Source: Nitrospira sp.
GTDB lineage: Bacteria; Nitrospirota; Nitrospiria; Nitrospirales; Nitrospiraceae
Length of the DNA stretch: 64,000 nucleotides
Direction: 5' to 3'
Assembly (NCBI GenBank): GCA_005116745.1
Contig: SWDS01000001.1
Span: forward strand, 277,657-341,656
Part shown: piece by piece, positions 19,698 through 28,697 of the stretch
Layout of the letters: every line of letters starts with the position of its first letter
How positions within the stretch are numbered: position 1 is the first letter of the stretch
Translations under genes and position numbers: made by a program
The notes under the pieces: model-generated
What the model was told of the DNA's origin: nothing
Databases searched by the model: none
What the model saw: the letters and a program-made list of their open reading frames with translations, nothing else

Positions 19698-20945
19698 GTG
19701 TCGACAGATAGTCTCAATCGACGCATCCTCGTTGTGGACGACAACCCATCGATCCATGACGACTTCCGGAGAATTCTTCAACTCGATACCGAGTCGGAGG
19801 CTCTTGAAAAGGCACGTTTGGCCTTATTTGGGGACGCCAGTCGTATTCAGGCTCATGAGCCCTTCCAGGTTGATTGTACGGATCAAGGACAGGTGGCATT
19901 GGACTTGGTGCAGGCTTCGAACAATACGGGTAGACCGTATGCCGTTGCCTTTGTCGATATGAGGATGCCGCCGGGCTGGGATGGGCTCGAAACCATTGAG
20001 CAGCTCTGGAAAGCTGATTCCGAGCTGCAGGTGGTCATCTGCACGGCCTATTCCGATCAGCCTTGGGGAGAAATCAGGGAACGGATAGGGAGAACCGACA
20101 AGTTACTGATTCTGCAGAAGCCATTTAACGGCATTGAAGCCTTGCAGCTCGCCACCGCGCTCTGCTGGAAATGGGACTTGGCGAATAAGGCTGTTGGACA
20201 GCTGCATGAGTTGAGTCGTTTGGTCGATGAACGCACAGCGGAGCTCCAGCGTGCGAACCAGCAACTCACGGACATCAACGGCGCCCTGATGCGAACCGTG
20301 GTAAATCTTGAGTCGGCACAGACAGAAATATTACGGCAAAATGGCGAGCTGGAGCGTTTGGCCTCGCGCGATCCGCTCACCGGATGTCTGAACCGCCGTG
20401 CGTTCTACGCACTGTTTGAGAAAGCGTTTGCGGAGAGCCGCGAGCACGGAAACGAGCTCTGTTGTGTGATGGTCGACATTGATCACTTCAAGCGTGTGAA
20501 TGATCAATATGGACATGCCGTCGGCGATCAAGCCATCCAAGCAGTCGCCAACTGTCTCTCCGCAGGGTTGCGGTTGACGGACACGGTCGGGCGCTACGGA
20601 GGAGAAGAGTTCTGTCTGATGTTCCCTCGCACGGCGCTGGCCGAAGCGACGGCTCTGGCGGAACGTTTGCGAATACGTGTTGGGACTGAGGCGGGCAGCC
20701 GGCTTCGGATGGTGCCTGGCTTGACACTGACGGTGAGCCTCGGGGTGTCGGCCCTCGCGTTCGGAGCACGGACGCCGTTGGAGCTGATCGATCAAGCGGA
20801 CAAGGCGCTCTATGCCGCCAAGGAGGGTGGGCGGAATTGTGTCATGGCGCTCGCCGTGCTGGTCCCAGGGATGCATCCGTCCGAGCAACTGGAGCTCCAA
20901 GTGAAGCGTGTGACGCCACGGTCTGGACCGGCAGGCGCTCGATAA
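19698..20945 (+). CDS. Receiver-GGDEF diguanylate cyclase
   Basis: The GTG start at 19698 follows a GAGGAG. The 415-residue protein has the same IHDDFRRIL-type receiver (phospho-Asp87), a coiled coil (about 165-220) and a GGDEF domain with the active signature GGEEF (residues 301-305). An RLTD inhibitory-site motif sits five residues before it (292-295), so product feedback is expected. It should make c-di-GMP when its receiver is phosphorylated. As the last gene of the kinase run it is the likely output of the relay, and could link the giant surface protein and exporter to attachment or biofilm behaviour (inference). Confidence 0.88.
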   Translation: MSTDSLNRRILVVDDNPSIHDDFRRILQLDTESEALEKARLALFGDASRIQAHEPFQVDCTDQGQVALDLVQASNNTGRPYAVAFVDMRMPPGWDGLETIEQLWKADSELQVVICTAYSDQPWGEIRERIGRTDKLLILQKPFNGIEALQLATALCWKWDLANKAVGQLHELSRLVDERTAELQRANQQLTDINGALMRTVVNLESAQTEILRQNGELERLASRDPLTGCLNRRAFYALFEKAFAESREHGNELCCVMVDIDHFKRVNDQYGHAVGDQAIQAVANCLSAGLRLTDTVGRYGGEEFCLMFPRTALAEATALAERLRIRVGTEAGSRLRMVPGLTLTVSLGVSALAFGARTPLELIDQADKALYAAKEGGRNCVMALAVLVPGMHPSEQLELQVKRVTPRSGPAGAR

Positions 20946-21071
20946 CATCCTTGGTACCTGCGATCACTCAGCGAGCGCGAACTACCACGCCGCTGTATCG
21001 TCGTGCATCAGGACACCTCTCCAACATTCCCATGAGTCTTCGGGAATCCAAGCGGTGTATAATGATCGCAG

Positions 21072-21752
21072 ATGGCACGCCAGTCTCACGATTTCCAGTC
21101 CTCAGTCGGCCGTAAAGTCGTCATGGCCCTCAGCGGGCTGGGGCTCGTTCTCTATGTTATTTTTCACATGTTGGGGAACCTACAAGTATTCGAAGGATCC
21201 CATGCGCTCAATGGCTATGCGGCGATGCTCCGCGACATGCCGATCCTCCTCTGGACCGCCCGGATCGGGTTGCTGAGCCTTGCGGCACTCCACATCGTCC
21301 TGGCGATCCAGTTGACCTTGCGAAATCGTCGTGCTCGCCCGGTCGCCTATGCGGTCCGTGAGTATCGCCAAGCATCGTTCGCATCCCGCACCATGGCCAT
21401 CTCCGGCTTTGTGCTCTTGCTCTTCCTCATATTTCACCTCTTGCATCTGACAGCCGGCGTCATCGATCCCTCTTCTGCCGATCGCCTCGACACCGAAGGA
21501 CATCGTGATGTGTATGGGAAGATCGTTCACGCTTTTCAGAATCCATTTATCGTGGCGTGTTACTTGACGGGTCAGCTGGGGCTGGGTTTGCATCTGAACC
21601 ATGCCGTCACCAGCAGTTTACAGACATTGGGGCTTGAACGCGCGGCATTCAACCGACTCATCAAGGCCGCTGGTCCCACGGTCGCGCTGTTGGTCGTTCT
21701 TGGCAATGTCGCCATCATCCTCGCCATCTTCTTGGGGATCGTACGCGGATGA
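21072..21752 (+). CDS. sdhC: Succinate dehydrogenase cytochrome b558 subunit
   Basis: The 226-residue protein has five hydrophobic helices and histidines in [16 protein letters not shown] and HLNHAV that fit di-heme ligation of the b558 (type B) SdhC family. It anchors the SdhAB dimer in the membrane and passes electrons to or from quinone. The stop overlaps the sdhA start (ATGATGA), which indicates coupling. The single-anchor-subunit type is as found in Bacillus, epsilonproteobacteria and Nitrospirota, not the SdhCD form of E. coli. The ATG start has only a weak ribosome site. Confidence 0.88.
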   Translation: MARQSHDFQSSVGRKVVMALSGLGLVLYVIFHMLGNLQVFEGSHALNGYAAMLRDMPILLWTARIGLLSLAALHIVLAIQLTLRNRRARPVAYAVREYRQASFASRTMAISGFVLLLFLIFHLLHLTAGVIDPSSADRLDTEGHRDVYGKIVHAFQNPFIVACYLTGQLGLGLHLNHAVTSSLQTLGLERAAFNRLIKAAGPTVALLVVLGNVAIILAIFLGIVRG

Positions 21753-23662
21753 TGAAACTTGATCCAAAAATTCCTGCCGGCCCGCTGGAAACCAAATGGG
21801 ATCGACATCGATTCAGCGAAAAATTAGTGAGTCCGAATAACAAGCGGAAAATCACGGTCATCGTCGTTGGCACCGGCCTCGCAGGAGCCAGTGCGGCCTC
21901 GACCTTGGGACAGCTCGGCTATCAGGTGGAATGCTTTTGTTTTCAGGATAGTCCACGCCGTGCGCATAGTATTGCGGCACAAGGTGGGATCAATGCCGCA
22001 AAGAATTATCAGGATGATGGGGACAGTGTGGCCCGGCTTTTTTACGATACGATCAAGGGTGGAGACTTTCGTTCGCGAGAGGCGAATGTCTATCGGCTTG
22101 CCCAGGTCAGTGCACAAATTATCGATCAATGTGTGGCTCTCGGTGTTCCGTTTGCCCGTGAATATGGCGGGCAGTTGGCCAACCGATCGTTTGGAGGTGT
22201 CCAAGTCTCGCGGACGTTCTACTGTCGCGGACAGACCGGACAGCAACTGCTCTTGGGCGCCTATTCGGCGCTCTGCTGGCAGATTGAACGTGGACAGGTC
22301 ACGATGCACCCACGGACCGAGATGCTCGATCTGATCGTGATTGACGGTCAGGCCCGAGGAATCGTGGTGCGTGATCTCGTCACGGGACGGGTGAGTATCC
22401 AGACGGCCCATGCCGTGGTACTGGCGACCGGCGGTTACAGCAACGTGTACTACCTGTCGACCAATGCGAGCGGCAGCAATGTGACGGCCACGTATCGGGC
22501 ATGGAAACAGGGTGCCGCATTCGCGAATCCGTGCTTTATGCAGATTCATCCCACGGCGATCCCGCCAGGGGGTGAACACCAGGCCAAGTTGACCCTGATG
22601 TCCGAATCGCTCCGCAACGACGGACGGTTGTGGGTGCCGAAGATGGCTGCGGATCACCGGCTTCCTGGCGACATACCCGCCGAAGAACGCGACTATTTTC
22701 TGGAACGCCGGTACCCCCGTTTCGGCAATCTTGCGCCACGAGACATCGCGTCCCGTGCCGTGAAGACTGTGTGCGACGAAGGCCATGGCGTTGGCCCGGG
22801 AGGTCAGGGCGTGTACCTGGATTTTGCCGATGTGATTGAGCGGCAGGGGCAGGATGTCGTCCACGAGCGCTATGGCAACCTCTTCGACATGTATAACCGG
22901 ATCACAGGGGAAGATGCCTACCACGTCCCCATGCGGATTTATCCGGCGCCACACTATACGATGGGGGGGCTTTGGGTTGATTACAATCTTATGAGTACCA
23001 TCCCGGGACTGTTCGTGATTGGAGAAGCAAATTTTGCGGATCATGGCGCCAACCGGCTCGGCGCTAGCTCCTTGATGCAAGGGCTCGCCGATGGGTATTT
23101 TATCCTGCCCTATACGATCGGTCATTACTTGGCGACGGCGAAGCTTTCACCGGTTGGGGAAGATCACAAGGAATCACGCGCGGCGCTTCAGCGCGTGACG
23201 GGCAGGATCAGCCGCCTGCTGAACGCGAAAGGCCGTCGAACCGCGGCCTCATTTCATCGCGAAGTCGGCAAATTCTTATGGGATCACTGCGGCATGTCTC
23301 GCAACAAAGCAGGGCTTGAACTGGCACTGCGGTCGATCCCGGCCCTACGGGAAGAATTTTGGCGAAATGTCGTGGTTCCTGGATCAGGAGAAGCCTTCAA
23401 CCAAGAGCTGGAATATGCGGGGAGAGTGGCTGACTATCTTGAGTTTGCTGAACTGCTTTGTCACGATGCGTTACATCGGGAAGAGTCGTGCGGGGCACAT
23501 TTCCGCGAAGAGCATCAGACGGCCGAGGGTGAACCAACGCGCGACGATACCTGTTTTGCGCATGTTGCCGCATGGGAGTACCGAGAGCATGCAGTACCTA
23601 CCTTGCACAAGGAGCCTCTTGCCTTCGAATTCGTGCAGCCGACCACGAGAAGTTACCAATAA
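21749..23662 (+). CDS. sdhA: Succinate dehydrogenase/fumarate reductase flavoprotein
   Basis: The 637-residue protein shows the FAD-binding Rossmann motif [10 protein letters not shown], the [12 protein letters not shown] segment with the histidine that carries covalent FAD, and the substrate-site region including [12 protein letters not shown] and APHYTMGG. It oxidises succinate to fumarate, or the reverse. Length and motifs agree with the b558-type (three-subunit) enzyme. It lies between sdhC (4-bp overlap) and sdhB (59-bp gap). The complex serves the TCA cycle and, in autotrophs with the reductive cycle, fumarate reduction; the direction cannot be decided here. Confidence 0.93.
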   Translation: MMKLDPKIPAGPLETKWDRHRFSEKLVSPNNKRKITVIVVGTGLAGASAASTLGQLGYQVECFCFQDSPRRAHSIAAQGGINAAKNYQDDGDSVARLFYDTIKGGDFRSREANVYRLAQVSAQIIDQCVALGVPFAREYGGQLANRSFGGVQVSRTFYCRGQTGQQLLLGAYSALCWQIERGQVTMHPRTEMLDLIVIDGQARGIVVRDLVTGRVSIQTAHAVVLATGGYSNVYYLSTNASGSNVTATYRAWKQGAAFANPCFMQIHPTAIPPGGEHQAKLTLMSESLRNDGRLWVPKMAADHRLPGDIPAEERDYFLERRYPRFGNLAPRDIASRAVKTVCDEGHGVGPGGQGVYLDFADVIERQGQDVVHERYGNLFDMYNRITGEDAYHVPMRIYPAPHYTMGGLWVDYNLMSTIPGLFVIGEANFADHGANRLGASSLMQGLADGYFILPYTIGHYLATAKLSPVGEDHKESRAALQRVTGRISRLLNAKGRRTAASFHREVGKFLWDHCGMSRNKAGLELALRSIPALREEFWRNVVVPGSGEAFNQELEYAGRVADYLEFAELLCHDALHREESCGAHFREEHQTAEGEPTRDDTCFAHVAAWEYREHAVPTLHKEPLAFEFVQPTTRSYQ

Positions 23663-23721
23663 TCGGTGAGGGGGTGAGCGGGAGTAGAGGAAAGCGTTAA
23701 GAGAAAGCCTGGTAGCGGGTC

Positions 23722-24510
23722 ATGACGTTCACATTAAAAATTTGGCGCCAGAAGAGTCCAGACGAGAAAGGCCGGTTTGTGACGTATGAAGCTCACGACG
23801 TCGGCCCCGGCATGTCGTTCTTAGAAATGCTTGATGGCGTGAATCAGGGATTGATCGCCAAGGGTGAAGAGCCGGTGGCGTTTGAGCAGGATTGCCGTGA
23901 AGGCATCTGCGGAAGTTGCTCTCTGGTAATCAATGGAATCCCGCATGGCCCGGACCGTGGCATGGCCACCTGTCAGTTGTACATGCGGCGGTTTCCAGAC
24001 GGAGCCGTCATCACGATCGAGCCGTGGCGCGCACGGGCTTTTCCCATCATCAAGGATCTGGTGGCTGATCGCCGAGCCCTGGATCGAGTCATGCAAGCAG
24101 GAGGTTATGTCTCCGTCAACACCGGTGGAGCGGTGGACGGGAACGTCTTGTTAATCGAAAAAGATCAGGCCGAAACCGCGATGGATGCCGCATCCTGCAT
24201 CGGTTGTGGGGCCTGTGTGGCTGCGTGTAAGAATGCCTCGGCCATGCTGTTTGTGGCGGCCAAGGTGTCCCACTTGGCGCTCTTGCCGCAAGGGAAACCC
24301 GAGCGCACGCGGCGGGTGAAGGCGATGTTAGACGCCATGGATCGAGAAGGATTCGGTTCGTGCGGCAATCAATATGAGTGTGAAGCTGTCTGTCCGAAAC
24401 GCATCAGTGTCCGCTTCATCGCCACGCTCAATCGCGAATATCTCCGGGCCGGTGTCGTTGAATCCGGTCTTCCTGCTGAGCCGGAATCTCCCCACGCAGA
24501 GTCTGCCTAG
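23722..24510 (+). CDS. sdhB: Succinate dehydrogenase iron-sulfur subunit
   Basis: The 262-residue protein carries cysteines for a [2Fe-2S] cluster (CREGICGSC and a further Cys near ATCQ), a [4Fe-4S] motif [11 protein letters not shown] and a third cluster motif ([13 protein letters not shown]). It transfers electrons from the flavoprotein to the cytochrome b subunit. It is the last gene of the sdhCAB operon. Nothing in the sequence is unusual for the type B enzyme. Confidence 0.92.
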   Translation: MTFTLKIWRQKSPDEKGRFVTYEAHDVGPGMSFLEMLDGVNQGLIAKGEEPVAFEQDCREGICGSCSLVINGIPHGPDRGMATCQLYMRRFPDGAVITIEPWRARAFPIIKDLVADRRALDRVMQAGGYVSVNTGGAVDGNVLLIEKDQAETAMDAASCIGCGACVAACKNASAMLFVAAKVSHLALLPQGKPERTRRVKAMLDAMDREGFGSCGNQYECEAVCPKRISVRFIATLNREYLRAGVVESGLPAEPESPHAESA

Positions 24511-24708
24511 CCGGTACGCTGACGGTAGGGCTCTCCTCGTTGTGATTCGTCACCAAGCGCGTTGTCGACCGCCAATCTCTCAAATGGTGTAAAAGCATGC
24601 TGGAAGCCATTTTGCGCCAGATAGCAATCAGCTTGACTGTAGGGGGAAGGCCTTTATAGTGCGGTTATAGGCTGGTGGTGGGGTGGAGATGAGAAAGAGG
24701 CACATCGA

Positions 24709-25233
24709 ATGAGTCGCCAGGTGACCTGCCCACGGTGTCACAAGGACGATGTCGTGCAGGGACGACCGCAGACCCCACGTGAACTGGTTGCGGCGCTCAT
24801 GTGGATTGTTCCATTCCAGTGCCAAGACTGTCGCCATCGTTTCCTCGCCCGTCGGGTGAGTACGGCGAGATCCTCTCACCCACTTGAGCGCCGGGAACAC
24901 CTCCGTATCCCTGTTCGTTTGTGCCTGTCGTTTTCCGGAGGGAAGGTCAGGGGCGAGGGTATGGTACTGGACCTCTCCTTGGGTGGTTGTATTATCGAGA
25001 GCAAAACTCACGTTCGGATTGACGATATTTTCTATCTAGAGATTGCCCTCGCCGAGGATGAAGCTCCCATCGAAGTCGCTGCCATGGTACGATCCGTGAG
25101 TGTGCGTGGCATCGCCTTCAAGTTTCTCCGCACAGCTCAAGAGAACAAACGTCTACAGGCTTTCATCCAATCACATTCGGGTTCCACGTCCAATGTCCTC
25201 TCCAAGGCCGTCGAGCCGATCGTCACCGGCTAG
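24709..25233 (+). CDS. Zinc-ribbon PilZ-domain protein
   Basis: The 174-residue protein has an N-terminal zinc-ribbon-like pair (CPRCHKDD, then CQDCRHRF about 35 residues later) and a PilZ domain (about 55-160). The PilZ domain has the c-di-GMP-binding pair RREHLR and DLSLGG. It is a probable c-di-GMP effector; the ribbon may bind a partner protein or nucleic acid. The nearest diguanylate cyclase gene in view ends at 20945, on the far side of the sdh operon. No target can be assigned. Confidence 0.82.
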   Translation: MSRQVTCPRCHKDDVVQGRPQTPRELVAALMWIVPFQCQDCRHRFLARRVSTARSSHPLERREHLRIPVRLCLSFSGGKVRGEGMVLDLSLGGCIIESKTHVRIDDIFYLEIALAEDEAPIEVAAMVRSVSVRGIAFKFLRTAQENKRLQAFIQSHSGSTSNVLSKAVEPIVTG

Positions 25234-25248
25234 CCTCGATTTCTAGGC

Positions 25249-25554
25249 CTAGATTGGCATCTCCCAGGCAGACGGCAGCGGATAGTCACTGATCAAGCGG
25301 TCATGCTCGGCGCGATCGTACGGCTCGATGGTCAGATCATGTTGATCCATCGGTTCCGTGCAGGCTAAAGAAGAGAATGCATCGATCAACGCCTGGGCCT
25401 TGTCTTTTGTTGAAAATCGACAAAGCCCGTGTTCGGGCATGCCTGACGACGGGTGCCAGAAGGCGAGGTCGATCGCACGGCCTTGATAGATGCCAAGGGC
25501 GCGGTGTCGCACTTGAAACCCACCAGGTTCATGGATCAATCGCTTCCGTGGCAT
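25249..25554 (-). CDS. Small conserved hypothetical protein
   Basis: I chose the ATG at 25554 because AGAGGGG lies just upstream on the minus strand; the frame stays open further but without a ribosome site. The product is 101 residues, soluble, without a signal peptide or recognisable domain. It is rich in His and Asp and has a central segment GRAIDLAFWHPSSGMPEHG. It lies between two rightward genes and is transcribed alone. I do not recognise the family. Confidence 0.6.
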   Translation of the reverse strand: MPRKRLIHEPGGFQVRHRALGIYQGRAIDLAFWHPSSGMPEHGLCRFSTKDKAQALIDAFSSLACTEPMDQHDLTIEPYDRAEHDRLISDYPLPSAWEMPI

Positions 25555-25654
25555 AGCCCCTCTTGACCGACATATCTTAATGATTATCCCCATGGTAGCA
25601 TGATTGCGAGAGCAAGGGACATTGCGTCCTGCTCTATGGCTGAAGGAGGGAACG

Positions 25655-26257
25655 ATGGGGCGTACGTGGTGGACAAAGACGGTGATGACTCTAGCAATGA
25701 TCAGTGCGTGTTCTGTGTCCGGGTGTGGGTACAACGACCTCCAAGGGTTGGATGAAGATACGAAGGCGGCGTGGAGTGAAGTGATCAATCAATACCAGCG
25801 CCGTGCCGACCTCATTCCTAACCTTGTTGCGACGGTCAAGGGGTACGCGGCTCACGAAAAAGAGACGCTTGAGGGGGTGGTGAATGCCAGGGCCAAGGCG
25901 ACCGGCATCCAAGTGACGCCTGAGGTGCTCAAGGACCCAGCCGCATTCGAGGCATTTCAGAAGGCGCAAGCCGGGTTGGCCTCGGCGCTAGGTCGTCTGA
26001 TTGCCATCGCGGAAAACTACCCGAACCTCAAAGCTGATCAAAATTTTCGGGATCTCCAGAGCCAACTCGAAGGGACGGAAAATCGGATCACCGTGGCCCG
26101 TAAACGGTATATCGATCGAGTGGCGGACTACAACAAGATGGTCCGGTACTTCCCGACCAACCTGACGGCCAAGTTTCTCCTACACCTGGAAGAGCGTCCC
26201 AACTTTACCGTCGCCGATGAAAAGGCTGTAGCGAAACCGCCAGAAGTGAAGTTTTAA
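25655..26257 (+). CDS. lemA: LemA family lipoprotein
   Basis: The ATG at 25655 follows GAAGGAGG and gives about 200 residues with a lipoprotein signal ending in VSGC. The mature protein has the LemA signature NQYQRRADLIPNLVATVKGYA and the helical bundle that follows (NLKADQNFRDLQSQLEGTENRI). LemA proteins are membrane-attached helical proteins of unknown precise function. They are commonly encoded beside TPM-domain (YgcG-type) genes, as here: the next two genes belong to that family, so the three probably act together in the envelope. Confidence 0.9.
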   Translation: MGRTWWTKTVMTLAMISACSVSGCGYNDLQGLDEDTKAAWSEVINQYQRRADLIPNLVATVKGYAAHEKETLEGVVNARAKATGIQVTPEVLKDPAAFEAFQKAQAGLASALGRLIAIAENYPNLKADQNFRDLQSQLEGTENRITVARKRYIDRVADYNKMVRYFPTNLTAKFLLHLEERPNFTVADEKAVAKPPEVKF

Positions 26258-26297
26258 GTTGAAGGGGAAGCTGAGGCGAAGGGGGAGCGCATTCAAA

Positions 26298-27188
26298 ATG
26301 AGCCGCCTCTCGTCCTGCTGGGCTCTTATAATCGTCCTACTCGCCGTCTTACTTGCGACGCCTGCCGTTGCCCTTGATGTCCCTCCACTGGCCGGGCGAG
26401 TCGTCGATCTCGCCCATATCTTGCCGAATTCCACGGTTGAGTCGCTGACCACTCAACTGGCGGCGCATGAAACCAAATCAAGCAATCAAGTGGCTGTCCT
26501 CATCATTCCCTCTCTCGAAGGTGATGCGATCGAGGAATTCTCCCATCGCGTGGCGACGGCCTGGAAACTTGGCCAAAAAGGAACCGACAATGGCGCGCTG
26601 CTGTTGATGGCGATCCAGGAACGCAAGGTTCGTATCGAGGTCGGATATGGGTTGGAGGGCGTCCTAACGGACGCCCGCTCGGCACAGATCATCAGGAATG
26701 AGATCGTGCCTCGGTTTCGTGCCGGTGATATGCCTGGAGGAGTCACTGCCGGGATCAACGCCATTCTCAAGACAATCGAGGGGACCTATCAGGCGTCCGA
26801 GAAGACAGTCCCTCGACAGGAGAGCGATGTCATCGAGCAGGTCGTCGTCGCCGTCGTTGTTGGATTGCTCGTGGGGCTCGTGTTCATGAATATCCATCGA
26901 TTTATCGGCCCGGTTGCGGGAGCAGGGATTTCCACACTCCTGGCGCCTTGGTTGGTTCCGGCACTCATGGCAAGCGGTATTACCGTGCTCCTCCTGCTGG
27001 TGATTGGTGCCTCTAGTGCCGGGGGAAGGAGGAGTCGATCTAGCGGTATAGATGATTGGATCTGGTACAGCAGTCGCGGCGGTGGATGGGGTGGAGGCTC
27101 TCTTGGTGGTGGTGGAGGATTCGGTGGGGGCGGCTTTAGTGGAGGAGGCGGCAGTTTCGGGGGAGGAGGTGCCAGTGGAAACTGGTGA
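26298..27188 (+). CDS. TPM-domain (YgcG-type) membrane protein
   Basis: The start is either TTG 26259 or ATG 26298; the latter gives a clean signal peptide (ALIIVLLAVLLATPAVA). The TPM domain covers about residues 30-160 (VVDLAHILP, NQVAVLIIPSL, NGALLLMAI, VRIEVGYGLEG). A C-terminal transmembrane region (about 185-240) and a Gly-rich tail (GGGGFGGGGFSGGGGS) follow. The architecture is typical of LemA partners. TPM domains in this group have been linked to metal binding, phosphatase-like folds and photosystem repair; the function here is open. Its end overlaps the next gene by 14 bp. Confidence 0.88.
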   Translation: MSRLSSCWALIIVLLAVLLATPAVALDVPPLAGRVVDLAHILPNSTVESLTTQLAAHETKSSNQVAVLIIPSLEGDAIEEFSHRVATAWKLGQKGTDNGALLLMAIQERKVRIEVGYGLEGVLTDARSAQIIRNEIVPRFRAGDMPGGVTAGINAILKTIEGTYQASEKTVPRQESDVIEQVVVAVVVGLLVGLVFMNIHRFIGPVAGAGISTLLAPWLVPALMASGITVLLLLVIGASSAGGRRSRSSGIDDWIWYSSRGGGWGGGSLGGGGGFGGGGFSGGGGSFGGGGASGNW

Positions 27189-27837
27189 GGGGTTGCGACT
27201 TGCAGCCGAAGAGCGGGAGCGGATCAGGCTGGCGGTACATGCGGCAGAAGAGCATACGAATGCGGAGATCGTCCCAATGCTCGTCAGCCGGTCCGGACTC
27301 TACCGCGACACGCAACATCGCGCTGGGTTGATTCTTGCCTTGTTCACCCTCACTCTATTGTTGAGCACTGAACTACTCTGGCTTCCCTGGGGCTGGCATG
27401 CGTCCAATGCCGCCTGGCTGGTACTGGCGACAATCCTGGCCTACGGTGCAGGGGTATGGCTCGGTACCTATGACCCGATCGTTCGCCTGCTCACTCCGAC
27501 CGATCGGATGCGACATAAAGTCAGGCTCAGGGCTGAACGTGCCTTCGCGCAACATGCGGTCTCTCAGACTCGCGAGCGAACCGGTGTGCTGATCATGGTG
27601 TCTCTCTTGGAGCACCAGATCCACGTGTTGGCGGATCGACCCTTGTTTCAACAAGTGTCGAGTGAGCAATGGTCGAAGGTTGTCGAGGCTGCTGTCGATC
27701 GATTGAAGACGGGAGATGTCATCGGTGGCGTATGCCAGAGTATCCAGAGGTGCGGTGTGCTTCTGGCTGAAGTGTGCCCTGGTCGTCCAGGAGACAATCC
27801 TGATGAATTATCGAATGAATTGGTCCAGGAGCCATAA
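27175..27837 (+). CDS. Second TPM-domain membrane protein
   Basis: A GTG at 27175 sits five bases after AGGAGG, inside the Gly-rich coding tail of the upstream gene; GTG 27169 is an alternative. The 220-residue product has an N-terminal helical part (EERERIRLAVHAAEEHTNAE), two hydrophobic helices (about 40-90) and a TPM-like half with TGVLIMVSLLEHQIHVLAD. It lacks a signal peptide and the Gly-rich tail. It is the third gene of the lemA-TPM-TPM operon, a known arrangement of a long and a short TPM protein. Confidence 0.82.
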   Translation: METGEGLRLAAEERERIRLAVHAAEEHTNAEIVPMLVSRSGLYRDTQHRAGLILALFTLTLLLSTELLWLPWGWHASNAAWLVLATILAYGAGVWLGTYDPIVRLLTPTDRMRHKVRLRAERAFAQHAVSQTRERTGVLIMVSLLEHQIHVLADRPLFQQVSSEQWSKVVEAAVDRLKTGDVIGGVCQSIQRCGVLLAEVCPGRPGDNPDELSNELVQEP

Positions 27838-27953
27838 AACTCCGCTCCCTTCCGTTCCGCCCTCAATAAAACACCCCAGTCAACCGATAGATAAGAGACT
27901 TGGCGGGACCATTCAGCTCAGGTGGACTATTCGGATAAGGAGGGAGCCCTATC

Positions 27954-28448
27954 ATGTGGAAACAGGAGGAGGCAGGAGGGGGAGAAGTGGAACGAGAACG
28001 GTGGGTGGAGGACAAGCGCAGTCTACCAAAGGGCGGGCCGATCCTTCCGGATGAGGTGGCTTTCGTCGGCAAGGATGTTGAATTCAAGGGCGTGATCACC
28101 TATTCCGGCACGGTACGGATCGATGGGGCCTTGGACGGCGAAATTCACACCGACGGCGGCTTGCTCGTTGGGCCTGAGGCCGTACTCAAGGCCAAGGTCA
28201 CAGCCGGGACCGTGGTATGCCAAGGAACCATCCACGGTGATATTCACGCGAAGGACCAGATTGTGCTCCGTGCTCCGGCCGTGGTGGAAGGGAGTCTGAT
28301 CACTCCGGTTCTTTCTATGGAAGAGGGTGTGGTGTTCAATGGGACCTTGGAGATGAAGCCACAGGCCAAGGCTGAGCGGTTGAGGGACGTAGAGGACAAC
28401 GTCGTCAGCATCACGAGTCGGCCGCCTGTTCAACGACTCGCGGCGTGA
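27954..28448 (+). CDS. Bactofilin (polymer-forming cytoskeletal protein)
   Basis: The ATG at 27954 follows AGGAGG. The 164-residue protein has a charged N-terminal tail, a right-handed beta-helix core (about 40-145; FKGVITYSGTVRIDGALDGE, CQGTIHGDIHA, GVVFNGTLEM) and a short C-terminal tail. Bactofilins polymerise without nucleotide and organise envelope proteins, often in cell-shape or cell-wall remodelling. It stands alone ahead of murJ. Confidence 0.9.
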   Translation: MWKQEEAGGGEVERERWVEDKRSLPKGGPILPDEVAFVGKDVEFKGVITYSGTVRIDGALDGEIHTDGGLLVGPEAVLKAKVTAGTVVCQGTIHGDIHAKDQIVLRAPAVVEGSLITPVLSMEEGVVFNGTLEMKPQAKAERLRDVEDNVVSITSRPPVQRLAA

Positions 28449-28463
28449 TCCGCCGAACAATGA

Positions 28464-28500
28464 GGCTCCTGGCACGAAACTCCGGCACACGCCAGGGGCC
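28464..28500 (+). terminator. Hairpin after bactofilin gene
   Basis: A 10-bp stem (GGCTCCTGGC with GCCAGGGGCC, one G-T pair) and a 17-nt loop lie 16 bp after the bactofilin stop. No T-tract follows, so it is at best a weak or factor-dependent terminator. Confidence 0.35.
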
Positions 28501-28697
28501 TGGCTCGGCAAGAAGTCGACCTGCTTTCTACTTCTTCCTTCAGTCGATCAGTCACTCACATTGTGATGACTCACTGATTCGTCCTCCCACTTCAAATTGT
28601 GAATTGGCTTGTACGCAGTGGTACGCCGGGGAGCGCTTCACGTTTCGTCTTCAAGCGCCGATAGACGCCCGGCAGTCGTTCCGCTAGAATCCGGTCC

